Source: Saposhnikovia divaricata
Lineage: Eukaryota > Streptophyta > Magnoliopsida > Apiales > Apiaceae
DNA: 64,000 bases
NCBI GenBank assembly: GCA_036435485.1
Contig: CM071596.1
Coordinates: 64,157,001-64,221,000, forward strand
Direction of reading: 5' to 3'
Shown: positions 33,560-44,589 of the stretch, one piece after another
Numbering within the stretch: the first letter of the stretch is position 1
How the letters are laid out: each line of letters begins with the position of its first letter
Program-made: the position numbers and the translations under genes
The notes under the pieces: model-generated
Database searches by the model: none
What the model was told of the DNA's origin: nothing
What the model saw: only the letters and a program-made list of their open reading frames with translations

Positions 33560-33915
33560 GAGATAATGCCCAAAATGGACCATTCACAGATTCTTGGCCC
33601 TCATCTACCCCAAAGTCACGCTATTTCGGGTATCGTATCCTTTTTTTCTCTGACACGCTATATCGTGTCCCGAAGTAGAGTATTACGACAGTGCATGTGG
33701 CATATTTCATCTTAATACTTAACATGGTTTGCCGTGTTACATGATGATTCTGAACACGTAACAGCGTGTTAGCTGTTGATGCGGGGCATGCAGTGCCGTG
33801 ACAAAGGATACGGCAGACGAAACGCCGTATCCGTGGGATATTTAGGACCGAATTTTTGAAATGGGGTAGGCAGGACCAAGGAAAATTAAAATGGGTCATT
33901 TTGGGCTATCACCCC
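33560..33915 (+). mobile_element. Mutator-like non-autonomous element, palindrome-array family (short copy)
   Basis: A perfect 9-bp duplication CTAATTATA lies at 33551-33559 and 33916-33924. The left end is GAGATAATGCCCAAAATGGA and the right end is GGGCTATCACCCC. It is only 356 bp. Inside are CACGCTATATCGTG and related short palindromes, replacing the ACGCAT series of the longer copies, and CCGTATCCGTGGG near the right end as in the others. Confidence 0.8.
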
Positions 33916-34277
33916 CTAATTATATATAGGATATAAAGTTTAAATGAAGACAACACAATGAGCATCTATTGTATCATCGTATAATCGTATAAGTTTGTTT
34001 TGTTTTACGATAACATTGAAATACCCAGAAAATCAAGGCTTGCTAAATAAACAATAATATCAAAGGCGTACAACAGCTTAAGCTTTAAATATTAATGCTC
34101 CAAACCCTGTATCCACTTCCCACATTCCTGCAACTAGGCTGTCTCAATTTTTTGTGGAAAGTGTAAATCCGGCCCTTCTTTGGGTAGACATTCCAATAAT
34201 CCCACTCAAACTTGTGTATTAACTGAGATAAGGCCTCCTCCATCATACTTCCCAAATAAAAAGGGAAATCTGTATCC

Positions 34278-37200
34278 TCAAGCACAGGATCTCGTCTTTC
34301 TTACCACATTCCCATCTTCATTAAAGGCAAGAAGTACTGAATCACGACTGTTTATGCCATTGTAATCGTAGAAGAAATCATAACTACCAGGTAACAACTT
34401 GCTCGCAGGTGACACCAACCACGGCAAATCTTGCATTGGCAGCACACCCTTATCTTTCTCCTCCAGGATGTGGATCACTTCAAACTCATCATCTGTACCC
34501 CTCAACTCAACATACCTTTCTTTCAACTTTATTAGGAACCGGTGATCGTCTTCATAGCAGGGACTCTTCTCAAAAATATGTATAACTCTCTTCCCATCAA
34601 GTTGAGAGAATCTCATCTATAAATAAAGAGAAGATGACCAGTTAACAAGCAAATTAAAGCTGCTGAAAATTACTACAAAGAGGGTGCATAATATTATATG
34701 TGAATTAAGACATATTACCAATTACATATTTCATTCTTGTAAAATCTTATTCTCTCATATCAGAGATATGAGATTACTTCTTTGGAAGGGAAATCTCCGA
34801 TCTAAAGAATCGATAGACGAGAATGAGACATTTAATTCACGGTGAGAAACAAAAGGTGCTCATAATTTAGATTTACTACTCAATCTGCGATCCTAGTAAA
34901 CATTCAATAGTTTAGGCATAAATTTAACTTTTGTGCAAGGGTTTTGGGATATTGAGTTAATTACGGTCGAACTTATCTACGTGCAACCAGTGTTATAAAA
35001 AGCGGAAATCGAACTTAATCGGCAGAGGCACCGAACAGCGATTAATCGGTGATTAATACCGACTAATCCCAATTAATCCCGACTAATCCCAATTAATTCC
35101 GATTCGGAGAGGCACCGAACACCCGATTAATCGCCGCTTTTTAGAACAGAGGTTGCAACATACAACTTATGATCAATTAAGTTATCATCTTAAATTAGTT
35201 TCATGATATAGTTTTTACTAAAAACTTTTTATAGGAGTTTTGACTTTTAGGTTTAAATCTCTGTTGTGAGATTTAAAATTGTGAAAACATTATTTAAGAT
35301 TTACAATAAGGCATGATTTCAGTTTTAGGGGATTGTTATTAAGTGCTTGTGGATTCAGTTCAATGATAATGTTAATATTTAGATGCAATTCAAGCAGTTG
35401 CCGGTGCTTATGTTAAACGTATATTTGTTGAAGAACTTGTTGCACATGAGAGTTTTTTTTTTGTTTTTTTTTAAACCGTGCACATGAGAGTTTATTATTA
35501 AACTGCGTGCCAAATGTTTTTCTTTGTTACTTAATTACTCAATTGTTTCTCATGTGTTTTATATTTCAGTTTGCTTCCTTAACTTTATGTTTGTTATCTT
35601 GTACTTGAATTTCTTGGTAGCACGTATGAGGTTCGTTAAATCACAGGCTCAACATGAGCCATCAAATTTGGTGTTAATGCTGATGGCAATGCAGAGCGTA
35701 ACATGGTCCTCCGTGCCATCAAATAGTGATATATCAATATATCACTTTTTTTAGTTTACAACTCTTGACTTGTTCAATTATCAATTCCACTTTGTTTGCT
35801 AATGCCAGGATCTTCATCACTTGATTTGATTCAGTTCCTATTATTACTACAAAAACAGTCCAATTAATACCTTACTTCTCATTCTGGTCTAGAGGGAGTT
35901 GTCAGGTTCTATACACTCACTCTGAGATAGTTTTGTCTTCAAGAGATTGTCTACCTACTTGTAAATGCTGGTTATATTCTTGGCCAATTGTGCTTTGATC
36001 TATAACAATTTGATTTTCAATCATAATAGAGTTTTATCACCTTTCAGACTACCTTGTTCTTCATTTCTAAAATTTTCACACAAAAAACCTAAGATGTCAA
36101 TTCTTCTTGCGGAACTTAGCCTGCTTTAGATGCTTTTGATATTGTAGCCAAACATCTAAATTTGAAGTTCTTTGAGGTAGTCATTATAACAATGTCAAAT
36201 TTTTACAGGGTTAAATGGCAGTTAGGTCACTCAACTGACTGAAAACTTTCAGTTGGGTCATCCAACTCAAAAAGCTTTCAATCAGGTCACGTAACAAATA
36301 AAAACTTTCAATCAGGTCATTTTACACGTTAAATGACCTGATTTTAATGTGTTTAATGACCTAATTTTATCGTGTTTAATGACCTGATTGAAAGTTTTTA
36401 ACGTGTTTAATGAGTTTATTGAAAGTTTTTATTTGTTATGTGACCTGATTGAAAGTTTTTTGAGTTGGATGACCCAACTGAAAGTTTTCAGTCAGTTGAG
36501 TGACCTAACTGCCATTTAACCCAATTTTTACAATAAGTTTTGAGGTATGTTCGATAAGAGATTTTATATTATATAATATTCCTAAATTATTTTCCGTTTT
36601 CTAAATATAATTATACTGTAGATTCTTTATTGATTCTTCTAGGAGTTGAAAATTTGATTATAATCTAAACTTGAATTATGTGTTCTATATTTAGTTTGGT
36701 ATTTATTCTAATAATTCTGGTACTGAACGCAAACAGGCTCCAAAAGTATTCTAGTTGGGAGAATGCAAATACGTTTATAGAAGTTTATCCTGAGTATGAG
36801 CTTGAGGACAAGCTTGTTGCGAGGAGGGGAGTAATGTTGTGGATGCATTCACTGGTCAAAGGTACAGAAAAAAAAAACAAAGGAAAAGGCAAACTGTTGG
36901 AGTAATTTCAGGCATATGATTGCATTCTTATTTCTAGAGTATTTTTAGGGATTTGTTTTTAAGTAAATCTATGTCAAATAAGTCATAGCTGATTGTATGG
37001 CTATGTTGATCTGGTTGTGTTCCCAAGTCATAGGTTGCGGGAATCACTATTTACGTATTTCCCTTAATTTTGTGTACCTTACACGTTCTTTTCCTATTTA
37101 TGGAGAGCCGATTAAAGGAAATAAACTCATTACTCATTCAGTTAAAAAGTTGTGTAAGGAGAGTTGAAGAGTTCTCTTGAATAAAACATTTATTTTGCAA

Positions 37201-40108
37201 GATAGGTTCTTCCAAGAATAGGGGAATCAATCCATCTATTCCTGGTCATAACAAGAATATTGGATTCTCATTAAATCTCTCCCCGATATATATGTATATA
37301 TTTATTTACTTTACTTTCTGAAAACAATCTGTTTTGAACTAAAAAAGAGAACTAAAGAATATACAACATAAAACAGACATCAAAAGATCTCACCTGTGAC
37401 CCGTCTGATCTGCTGAAAACAGTGTTTGGATCCCATAGCATCTCCATCTTCAATTTCTGTACTTTTTCGAGCTCTAACTCGGCAACTTTCTCACGAGTGA
37501 ATGGGTATACCGGACATACCCCCATGATGTATTTGCCTAAAGGTTCAATAAATTCTCCATGAGGTCCAAAAATTACGAGCAACGGACGCAGCTCCCAAGT
37601 ATCATCGTCAAATTCGTCAAATTCTGGAAGAAACTCAAAAACTCGCTTCAATTTCTGAATATTTGGGTCCTTAAACGGCAGGGCCAACCACGGCATGGTT
37701 CTGAATACTTCCCAAAATGTCTCTTCATTTGCACATGTACTATATGGTGTATCAGTGAGGTAAATGAGAACAACTTCAAAATTTTCTTTAATTTTTGCCA
37801 ACTCTTCATAAATCCTCGTAATGTCTTCTTTTGAATCGCAAAAATCATCTTCATAAAAATATAGGGCTACCACCTTTTCTTCAAGAGACTGAATAGGTAC
37901 CTATAGCACAAGTACATAGGAGGCAATAATGGATTATGAAGATGACAAGACTATCAAAGTAAATTACTCTCGTAAAACGAAGAGTAATTCCTTAACTTTG
38001 CTCCAAATATTTAGCAAGCAAAAAAAAAAAACTCGCTCCAAATGCAAATCCGTATACCTAGTTTCACGAATTGCATTTCACATCCACTAACGTTAAAAAA
38101 CAGGTCAAAACACCACACTTTACAGATTTTTCGTCCAAATACAATGTTAAATCAAACGAGTTTAAGTGTAAGATGCTATAATTCACTTTTTTTTATGAGA
38201 AATATAAAATAATAAACTTTTAAAATAAAATCAAAATTACTTCATTATAATGTACATAGTAGCTAAGGCGATTTTGGCATATCTTAGTCTTATATCTATT
38301 ATTAACATTTCATTTGGTCTTCGCTCACCTAATCCTGTATGCATATACTTAAATTATGCTCATTGTTCCACTTTTGCTCTAAATGCTCTCCAACTTAGCA
38401 TTACAATTTGATATTTAATCCATATCAGGTTGGTTCCGAAGACATCTCTCATGTTCCTGGAGATAATACTCACTCTTCACTATATCGCTACCCAGCTTGT
38501 ATTATTCACATCATCTAACAACATATGTCCCCGTGGTTAGCTATGACATTACTATATTAAATGTCAATACATTTCAGAGAGCAGCGGTATTGAAAAGGAA
38601 AACAAACCTTTTCTCTTCTGTTTGTAATGACATAATCGCGTTGAGAGGAGCCCAGGAGGGTCATTAAGGAGGGTTTTTGAACAGCTGCATCATCTTCTGC
38701 ATCAAGTACTTTTATTCTTTCATCACTAAAAGGAAAGCCCAGGACCCCGTAATCATCAACGATGGACTTAGCATCGCGTTGCAAAACTGTGCCAGTCGAA
38801 TCAACTACAAACAAGGTAGTTGTATTATTAATATAGAAGTTCCTCGCCAAGCTTCTCCTACACATTACATCAGAAAATGGGATGGCAGTCCATGGCATGC
38901 GAGAAAATGTATCTTCAAAATGCTTCCTATATACTTCTCCATTAGCATCATTAAAAGCAACAAAAACGATCTCAATACCACGGCTATGCGAATAATGATT
39001 GTAGATGTCCCTCAAGAGAGATGTATAGGGGTTCCTCTCCAGGCTAACACGAAGATCATGCGACAGTGTCATAAAATATAAAATAATAACTTTTCCTGCC
39101 AACTGCTCAGTCTTAACTTACAAAATGCACAGCATCTGTGAACAGTTTCTCAACCAAATAATGCTGTATACTGTAATTTTCTTTGGAAATAATATTAAAA
39201 TTGGTTTTTCTGGTGTTGACCTGTTAAACATGAATCATGCAGTTTGGGAACAACTTCTACCTACAAGGACTTCCACATTGTGATGACCCCCAAGGAGTTC
39301 GCCTAGTGGTTGTGAAGGGTATAATGAAGTGTTGAGGAGTTTGCGGCTAAGGGCTTGTGGTAGGCAAAAAAACTTCTTCGGGTCAGGAACTTGATTACTT
39401 GGTGTTAGGCTTTGGGTCTAGTATGCTGGTTCACACGCGGGGCTTACTGGTCAATGTTCCCCCATAAAAACAAAATTGCAATATCAAACAATGGATTCAT
39501 ATTTAGCAAAAAAAAAAAAAAAAATTTAGCAAAAAACAATGGATTTATCACAAGTCTGAACTTTTTCTTATTGCATACTCTTTTACATGGTGCTACAAAA
39601 TACTACTTGAGTTCCACAAGTAAAGGGGCGACTGAATCTAGACCCAGGGTTTAAGTTTAATTCAATGGCTGAGAAGGGGTGTGGGTGGGGTGGAGGACTG
39701 GAGGTTAAGATATGATTATGATGAAATAATCAGTCCAGGGTAACAAGATAATTATAACATACAGTTCATCTGTTCAAAATTCCTCATTAAAGCAATATGG
39801 CAACAGAGGGATAGCTAGCATAGCATGCAAACTTGTCAGATGTCTCCAAGATGCATTCGTTTCAACATTTAGCAAGACAATATAGCATTAAGATATACAA
39901 TATCAGAAATATAATCATACGGTAAAATACTCCACAATTAGAAGTCCAGGCATACTACCTGGGTTCCGTCATTTCTAACCAGGTAGTCCCTGTATTCCGT
40001 GAAGAGAAACTTGCGTAAATCAATCACATCTCCTTTTGTGACCTTTTGGTACTTTATGTTCTGCTTTTTCAATTCCTTCCAACTATTAGAAGCATCTGAC
40101 TGTATCAT
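34278..40108 (-). CDS. Nucleoredoxin-like protein, four exons, C terminus disrupted
   Basis: Exons on the minus strand: 40108-39959, 39111-38608, 37900-37394 and 34616-34278. All junctions are phase 0 with GT-AG introns; the starting ATG gives M-I-Q-S-D-A-S. The joined product is about 499 residues with three thioredoxin-like (Thioredoxin_8) units, marked by MPWTAIPF, MPWLALPF and DLPWLVSP. Nucleoredoxins are thiol oxidoreductases, but the WCxxC site is absent from all three units, so it is probably non-catalytic. At about 34290 the frame shifts: a TGA ends the protein at 34278, while another frame (34285-34085) continues the domain for about 66 codons. This may be a pseudogene, an altered allele or a sequencing error. 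Introns hold a hAT MITE, a fold-back element and a chromodomain scrap. Confidence 0.75.
34988..35152. mobile_element. hAT-like MITE in intron 3
   Basis: The ends CAGTGTTATAAAAAGCGG and CCGCTTTTTAGAACAGAGG are inverted with few mismatches. Flanks GTGCAAC and TTGCAAC suggest a worn 8-bp duplication. The interior has repeats of CCGACTAATCCCAATTAATC. It is about 165 bp and non-coding. Confidence 0.6.
36207..36522. mobile_element. Fold-back Mutator-like element, GGTCA family (copy 2), in intron 3
   Basis: A perfect 9-bp duplication AATTTTTAC lies at 36198-36206 and 36523-36531. The arms AGGGTTAAATGGCAGTTAGG and CCTAACTGCCATTTAACCC continue as a nearly perfect palindrome over the whole 316 bp, with repeated GACCTGATTGAAAGTTTTT words. 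It shares GGTCA/TGACC and CTGAAAGTTTTCAGT words with the element at 22516-24023. It lies in an intron of the nucleoredoxin-like gene. Confidence 0.85.
36735..36905 (+). pseudogene. Ty3-gypsy chromodomain-type fragment
   Basis: The sense S-S-W-E-N-A-N-T-F-I-E-V-Y-P-E-Y-E-L-E-D-K-L matches the end of the chromodomain-like tail of gypsy integrases (usual sense SWED...F...FP.F.LEDK). Nothing else of the element is nearby. It lies antisense in an intron of the nucleoredoxin-like gene. Confidence 0.5.
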
Positions 40109-40464
40109 CCCTGGATTGGAGTGAGATCCACTGTTTGCTTCCACTCGTACTTCCTTTCATTGTCTTCTGTCAATTGATAGGCCAACAGTTTATTAATAAG
40201 CTTTAATTTTCTCAAAGATACAAAATAAGTAGTCAACTACCACATATGCTCAATCCAACCAACAATCTGGTTTCTAATGCCAGTCCAGAAAAAAGATGAT
40301 AATAAGTTACTAATACATCGTTGGCTGGTGGCTGCTATGGTAACATATCCAGTAATCTTAATTTGTCCATGAGAAAAATTAACAGATTTGTCACTTGTAG
40401 AAAATGAGTGCATAGTATTCGGTAAAAACCATCCTAAACAGCAATTTATAACGACAGGAAATCT

Positions 40465-41814
40465 GAAAAAAAGCCCCCAATATCACAATTTTGAAGTAAA
40501 TTGTACCAAATATCACAACTCAAAATATTGGTCTCAAATATCATTCCAAAACATACTTTCGTGTAACGTTTTGGATTTTTTACTTTTTTTTAAAACAACG
40601 CTATTGCGTATAGCGTTCTGGGGAATAATTTTTTTTTTTTCTAATTATTAACGCTACATTATCTAGCATTTTAATAATTGAAAACACCTTCTAATCTAGC
40701 GTTTCCTTGAAACAAAAGCCAATTCAGCGTTTTGAAGTTGAAAACCTAACTTTAATTAGCGCTTTGCTAGTTGCTTTTTTTAAAAAAAAATAACAAAACA
40801 TTTAACATTTATGGATTCAATAATTAACTTTTGGGGTTCAATATTTTCATTTTAGGTTTTAGAAATATTCAGAACGACGAATAAACCGTATGCGAATTTA
40901 GGGTTTAAGGTTGTTTACAACCCTAAACTCTAGACCCTAACTTATCCTGATTTTTAAACGCGTTAGCGTTTAAAAATCAGGCCGCCGGATTCAATTTTTT
41001 AATTTTAAAAAAAAACAATTTTAATTAAATTTAGATGTTCAATAATTAACTTTCGGGGTTCAACGTTTTCATTTTAGGTTTTAAAAATATTCAGAATGAC
41101 GAATAAACCGTATACGAACTTAGGGTTTAGGGTTTGGGGTTTAGGGTTGTTTACAACCCTAAACCGTAGACCCTAAACCCTAACTCATCCTGATTTTTAA
41201 ACGCGTTAGCGTTTAAAAATCAGGCCGCCGGATTCAATTTTTTAATTAAAATTTTTAAATTTCATTTTTATTCCCTCGGGGTTTCAACGGTTAACCTTTG
41301 GGGTTTAACGTTTCCATTTTGGGTTTTCGAAATATTCGGAACGACGAATAAACCGTATATATTTAGGAGAAAAAAACACTATGTAAAATAGCGTTTTTAT
41401 TTGGGGTTCAACGTGTTCAATTTTGGGTTATTTCTTAGGGCCCCGCCAGGGACACACACAATTAAAATGTACCTTCACTCAATATATCAAAAAAAAAATT
41501 AAAGCACCCAAACGCCACTTTATGTGGCGTTTTACTTTTGAAAACACTCTATGATCTAGCATTTACAATCAAAAAAACAAAAAACAAAAAATCAAACCCC
41601 CTCAAACGCTGAACGCTTTAGCGTTTCCAACCAAAAAAAAAAAAAAAGACACGCTAAACGCATTAGCGTTTAGAGGGGAAAAAGAAAAAAAAAACAGAAA
41701 CGCCATATTAAAGTGTGTTATGGAATTATATTTGGGGCCAAGTTTTTGAGCTGTGATATTTGGGGCCATTTGCTTTCAAATTGTGATATATGGGGCCAAC
41801 ACCCAGGAAATCTA
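40465..41814 (+). mobile_element. Divergent long-TIR Mutator-like element with AACGC/GCGTT palindromes
   Basis: A perfect 9-bp duplication AGGAAATCT lies at 40456-40464 and 41815-41823. About 75-bp inverted ends start GAAAAAAAGCCCCCAATATC and, on the other strand, GGGTGTTGGCCCCATATATC. It is about 1350 bp without a credible ORF. Inside are short palindromes such as AAACGCGTTAGCGTTT (twice), ACGCCACTTTATGTGGCGT and AACGCATTAGCGTTTAG, the motif GGCCCCGCCAGGGAC at 41438, and a duplicated ~200-bp block. It may be a relative of the GAGAAAATGCCC family. Confidence 0.8.
40838..41245. repeat. Two ~200-bp direct repeats with telomere-like TTTAGGG words
   Basis: Copy 1 (about 40838-41010) and copy 2 (about 41039-41245) share TCAATAATTAACTTT, ATTCAGAA(C/T)GACGAATAAA, CCTGATTTTTAAACGCGTTA and GGCCGCCGGATTCAATTTTT. 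A third partial copy starts near 41285. Copy 2 has expanded (T)TTAGGG words facing CCCTAAA words around TTGTTTACAACC, forming a palindrome. Confidence 0.8.
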
Positions 41815-41899
41815 AGGTGTCCATTATTAATAAAAGGTTTTTTCTTTAAAAAAACAAACATTAGTAGTGGTGAAATCAGTATTAACAATAAAATTAGTG

Positions 41900-42925
41900 T
41901 CACATATCTAATACAAAAACTATCCAAGCGTAGCGTTCTTCAGGGGTCATTTTCACGAACTCCATCTTCTTTGCTCTAGTATTAAGTAATTTAAGTGCCT
42001 TGAAATGTGCAAGTTGATCCAAATCAGGTAATTCTTTGAGAAGATCCCAACAGCTACAATCATCATTATTAAATGATTTAACAGCTTCAACCATCTTCTC
42101 AACTGAATGAGTAATTTGCATGATAGCATCTGGCTGGGTAGTATTAGCAGAAGAACTAGAATTTCCCTTGACCTCGGATATGTTACGCTTCTTAGGTGCT
42201 GGAGGAAGAGGAGCATCAAGATTAATAGGTTCAGAAGATTGGGCCAAAGGATCTTGGGAATCATCCAGTGTACACTGTGTTAAGCTGCAGTATCATAATC
42301 ATAAACCAAGTCATCCAACAGGTGATGCTTTTTACTTGCTTTGTCATCATAAGTTCTTGCATCAGTATCATCTCCTAGTCCTATTGCATTCTTCCCGATG
42401 GCAGTCCCATTTCCCACCGCAATTCTTAAATCATCATAGTCTCCAAAGGTGTCCGTACGATAACTTCTGTGAGAAGGATGTACCTAATAAAACACAATAT
42501 ACACAATATGTTAGTATTATAAACATGTCAAAAGTTTAGAAAATCTTTATTGTCTTAAAAATATGTACCTTAAAATAATCTTCCCAAACTTCATTCGGAG
42601 CAGTAAATTTTTTTGTTATAGGATCCCATCCAAATCCAGAATTAAACAACATCAATTTTAAATAGTTGGTGTATCTAGTTTTAAACCATTTCAAACGAAT
42701 GAGATACTGGGAATGAGTTTTTTGACATCCAAGCTTTGCATTCAAAGCTGGAAGAATCTTGTTCTCCACGGTAACTTTATTGAATGAACCATTATTATCT
42801 TGCCAACCACGTTGTGCAGCATCAACCATGAGTTTCAATAACTCATTACTTTCGTCAATTGTCCAAGGTTTATATTGACCTCTTTTTCCTTTTGAATTGT
42901 CATTCTCTTGACACGCATCTCCCAT
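41900..42925 (-). pseudogene. Myb/SANT-like DNA-binding protein gene, frame disturbed
   Basis: Exon 1 (42925 to about 42569) encodes a trihelix Myb/SANT-like domain (P-W-T-I-D-E-S-N-E-L-L-K-L-M, W-F-K-T-R-Y, G-F-G-W-D, W-E-D-Y-F-K), the type found in L10-interacting MYB proteins and in accessory proteins of PIF/Harbinger transposons. A GT at 42568 and an AG near 42485 allow a short intron. Exon 2 reads Y-R-T-D-T-F-G-D-Y-D-D-L-R-I and ends in a TAA near 42285. One base out of frame, the sense goes on to a Ser/Pro-rich linker and the C-terminal block A-K-K-M-E-F-V-K-M-T-P-E-E-R-Y (42247-41900). So either a frameshift broke it or a further splice exists. No transposase gene is near. Confidence 0.6.
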
Positions 42926-43908
42926 TTTTCTGTGTTATTAATACATATATACAATTACCGAAAAAAGGACAATAAAACCCGGTTAAAACATAATACATAC
43001 ATGTATGCAGGTTTGGACTTTACATGCTTATATGCAAAGCTTTGTCATGTATCATATCAATTTCAAAAAAAAACATCTAACCATTCATAATTGATAAATT
43101 AACCACACAATAAACAAACACACACACACACATATATATGATACAACTACAAACACATGGAGAGAGAAGCAAAAGAAAGAAAAAACAGTAATAGAGGGAA
43201 AGAAAAAGAAACAAGAAAAAAAAGGAACCTCTTTTGGCAGGGATGGAACCCTAGGGGTGAGAGGTATCGTTGAGGAAGACAATGTCTTGTCAAATCTTCT
43301 CAAAAAGGACGTGACAATTTTTGGAGAAAATATACACACTTTTTCATAAAAAGTCATGAAAAGTCTCTCACTTTTATTTTTCCACCAAAATCATTGACTT
43401 TTTGAATAACAAGTGACTTTTAACAACTCTTTAAAAGTTGTAATTGAATACCTTAAACTTTTAAAGACTTTTTTAAAATCCTGATACAATACCTCATTAC
43501 TTTTAAAGAGTATTTAAAAGTATTAATTGAATACCCCTAAACTTCTAAAGTCTTTAAAAGTATTTAAAAGTCATGATACAATACCACCCCCTAAATCAAA
43601 CCATGAATATCCAGCTGGCTACAGTCAAACAAAATAAACAATAAATAAAACAAAAAAATGTTTGCGCTCATCATAACATAGGAGATATCGGAGTGAAATC
43701 AACTGTCAGAGAAAAGTATTGACAAAGGTTTGACGATGCACACATAATATGGAGTAATTGTGAATATATATATACACACACACACACGAATACAGTCAAA
43801 CAAAATCATGTACACACAGAATACAGAGGGCTAGCTTAAATTAAAAATACAAACTTTACACTCATAATAACTTAAGAAGATCCCTAAAGAAATTTATAAA
43901 AAAAAATA
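42926..43908. other. Intergenic DNA, microsatellites, no gene
   Basis: Short CA runs (about 43112-43130 and 43773-43788) and AT-rich DNA are present. At 43340-43590, repeated CTTTTAAAGACTTT / AAAGTCATGATACAATACC words suggest a decayed inverted-repeat element. No ORF is credible. Confidence 0.4.
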
Positions 43909-43923
43909 CACACACACACACAC

Positions 43924-43962
<39 letters not shown>
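43909..43962. repeat. Compound (AC)n-(AT)n microsatellite
   Basis: A run of AC pairs (43909-43923) passes through AGATATAT into about 18 AT pairs (to about 43962). Frames across it are artefacts. Confidence 0.9.
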
Positions 43963-43964
<2 letters not shown>

Positions 43965-43969
43965 CTCAT

Positions 43970-44268
43970 GCTCAAAAGAGAACCCCTTAAAAAGAGAACT
44001 TAGAGAACCAATCCTAAACACTAGATGTATTATAATCAACGGCCCCGCCAGGGGCACCCACACACTAATCAAATACACCCTCACACACACAATACCTCCT
44101 AATTCCCTCCATTTTTAATTTGATTTTTCCGGTCAATCGGTGATATTTTTTTAAAATCTAATTTCACCAAATTTTTCTCTATCTCCCAACGATCAGTTTG
44201 CATACCATATGTGGTATATTTTAATTTAGTTTTCTTAGTTCTCCTTTTAAGGGGTTCTCTCTAGATCC
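43970..44268. mobile_element. MITE with AGAGAACCCCTTAAAA ends
   Basis: The left arm AAGAGAACCCCTTAAAAAGA and the right arm TCCTTTTAAGGGGTTCTCTC are inverted. It contains GGCCCCGCCAGGGGCAC at 44041-44057. It is about 300 bp and non-coding. AT-microsatellite DNA at the left hides any target duplication. Confidence 0.6.
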
Positions 44269-44271
44269 CAT

Positions 44272-44563
44272 AACAAACAATAAAGAACACCTCATATCTA
44301 ATCTAATATAAGAGTTTCGTCATGGCACCCAATACAAAAAGTTGTTATTTTTTTACCCTCTATCCATCCACCAAAAAAAATAATTTTTTTTAAAAAATTT
44401 AATGTTCATGATGACGTCACTGATGACGTCTTCATGAACGGTAATTTTTTTTTTGTTTTTTGCTGGATGAATAGAGGGTAAAAAAATAACAACTTTTTGT
44501 ATTGGGTGCCCCTGACGGGGCCATTAGATCTATTGGATCTAAAGTGTTCTTTATTTTTTGTTA
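44272..44563. mobile_element. Fold-back element with TGACGTCA centre
   Basis: About 145-bp arms: GGCACCCAATACAAAAAGTT...CCCTCTATCCATCCA on the left pairs with TGGATGAATAGAGGGTAA...TTGTATTGGGTGCCCC on the right, and outer AATAAAGAACAC words also pair. The centre (44403-44437) is TTCATGATGACGTCACTGAT followed by GACGTCTTCATGAA. The right arm holds GCCCCTGACGGGGCC (44508-44522). It is non-coding. Confidence 0.7.
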
Positions 44564-44589
44564 TATAAGGGTGTTCTGTATGGAGCAAT

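Noticed and set aside
41120..41180. Interstitial telomere
   Set aside because: The TTTAGGG words are few, imperfect and part of a duplicated block within a Mutator-like element.
42536..42925. Exon 1 of the Myb/SANT-like gene read through to 42536
   Set aside because: The last ten codons lie beyond a good GT donor at 42568 and do not fit the family; the downstream block continues it better after splicing.
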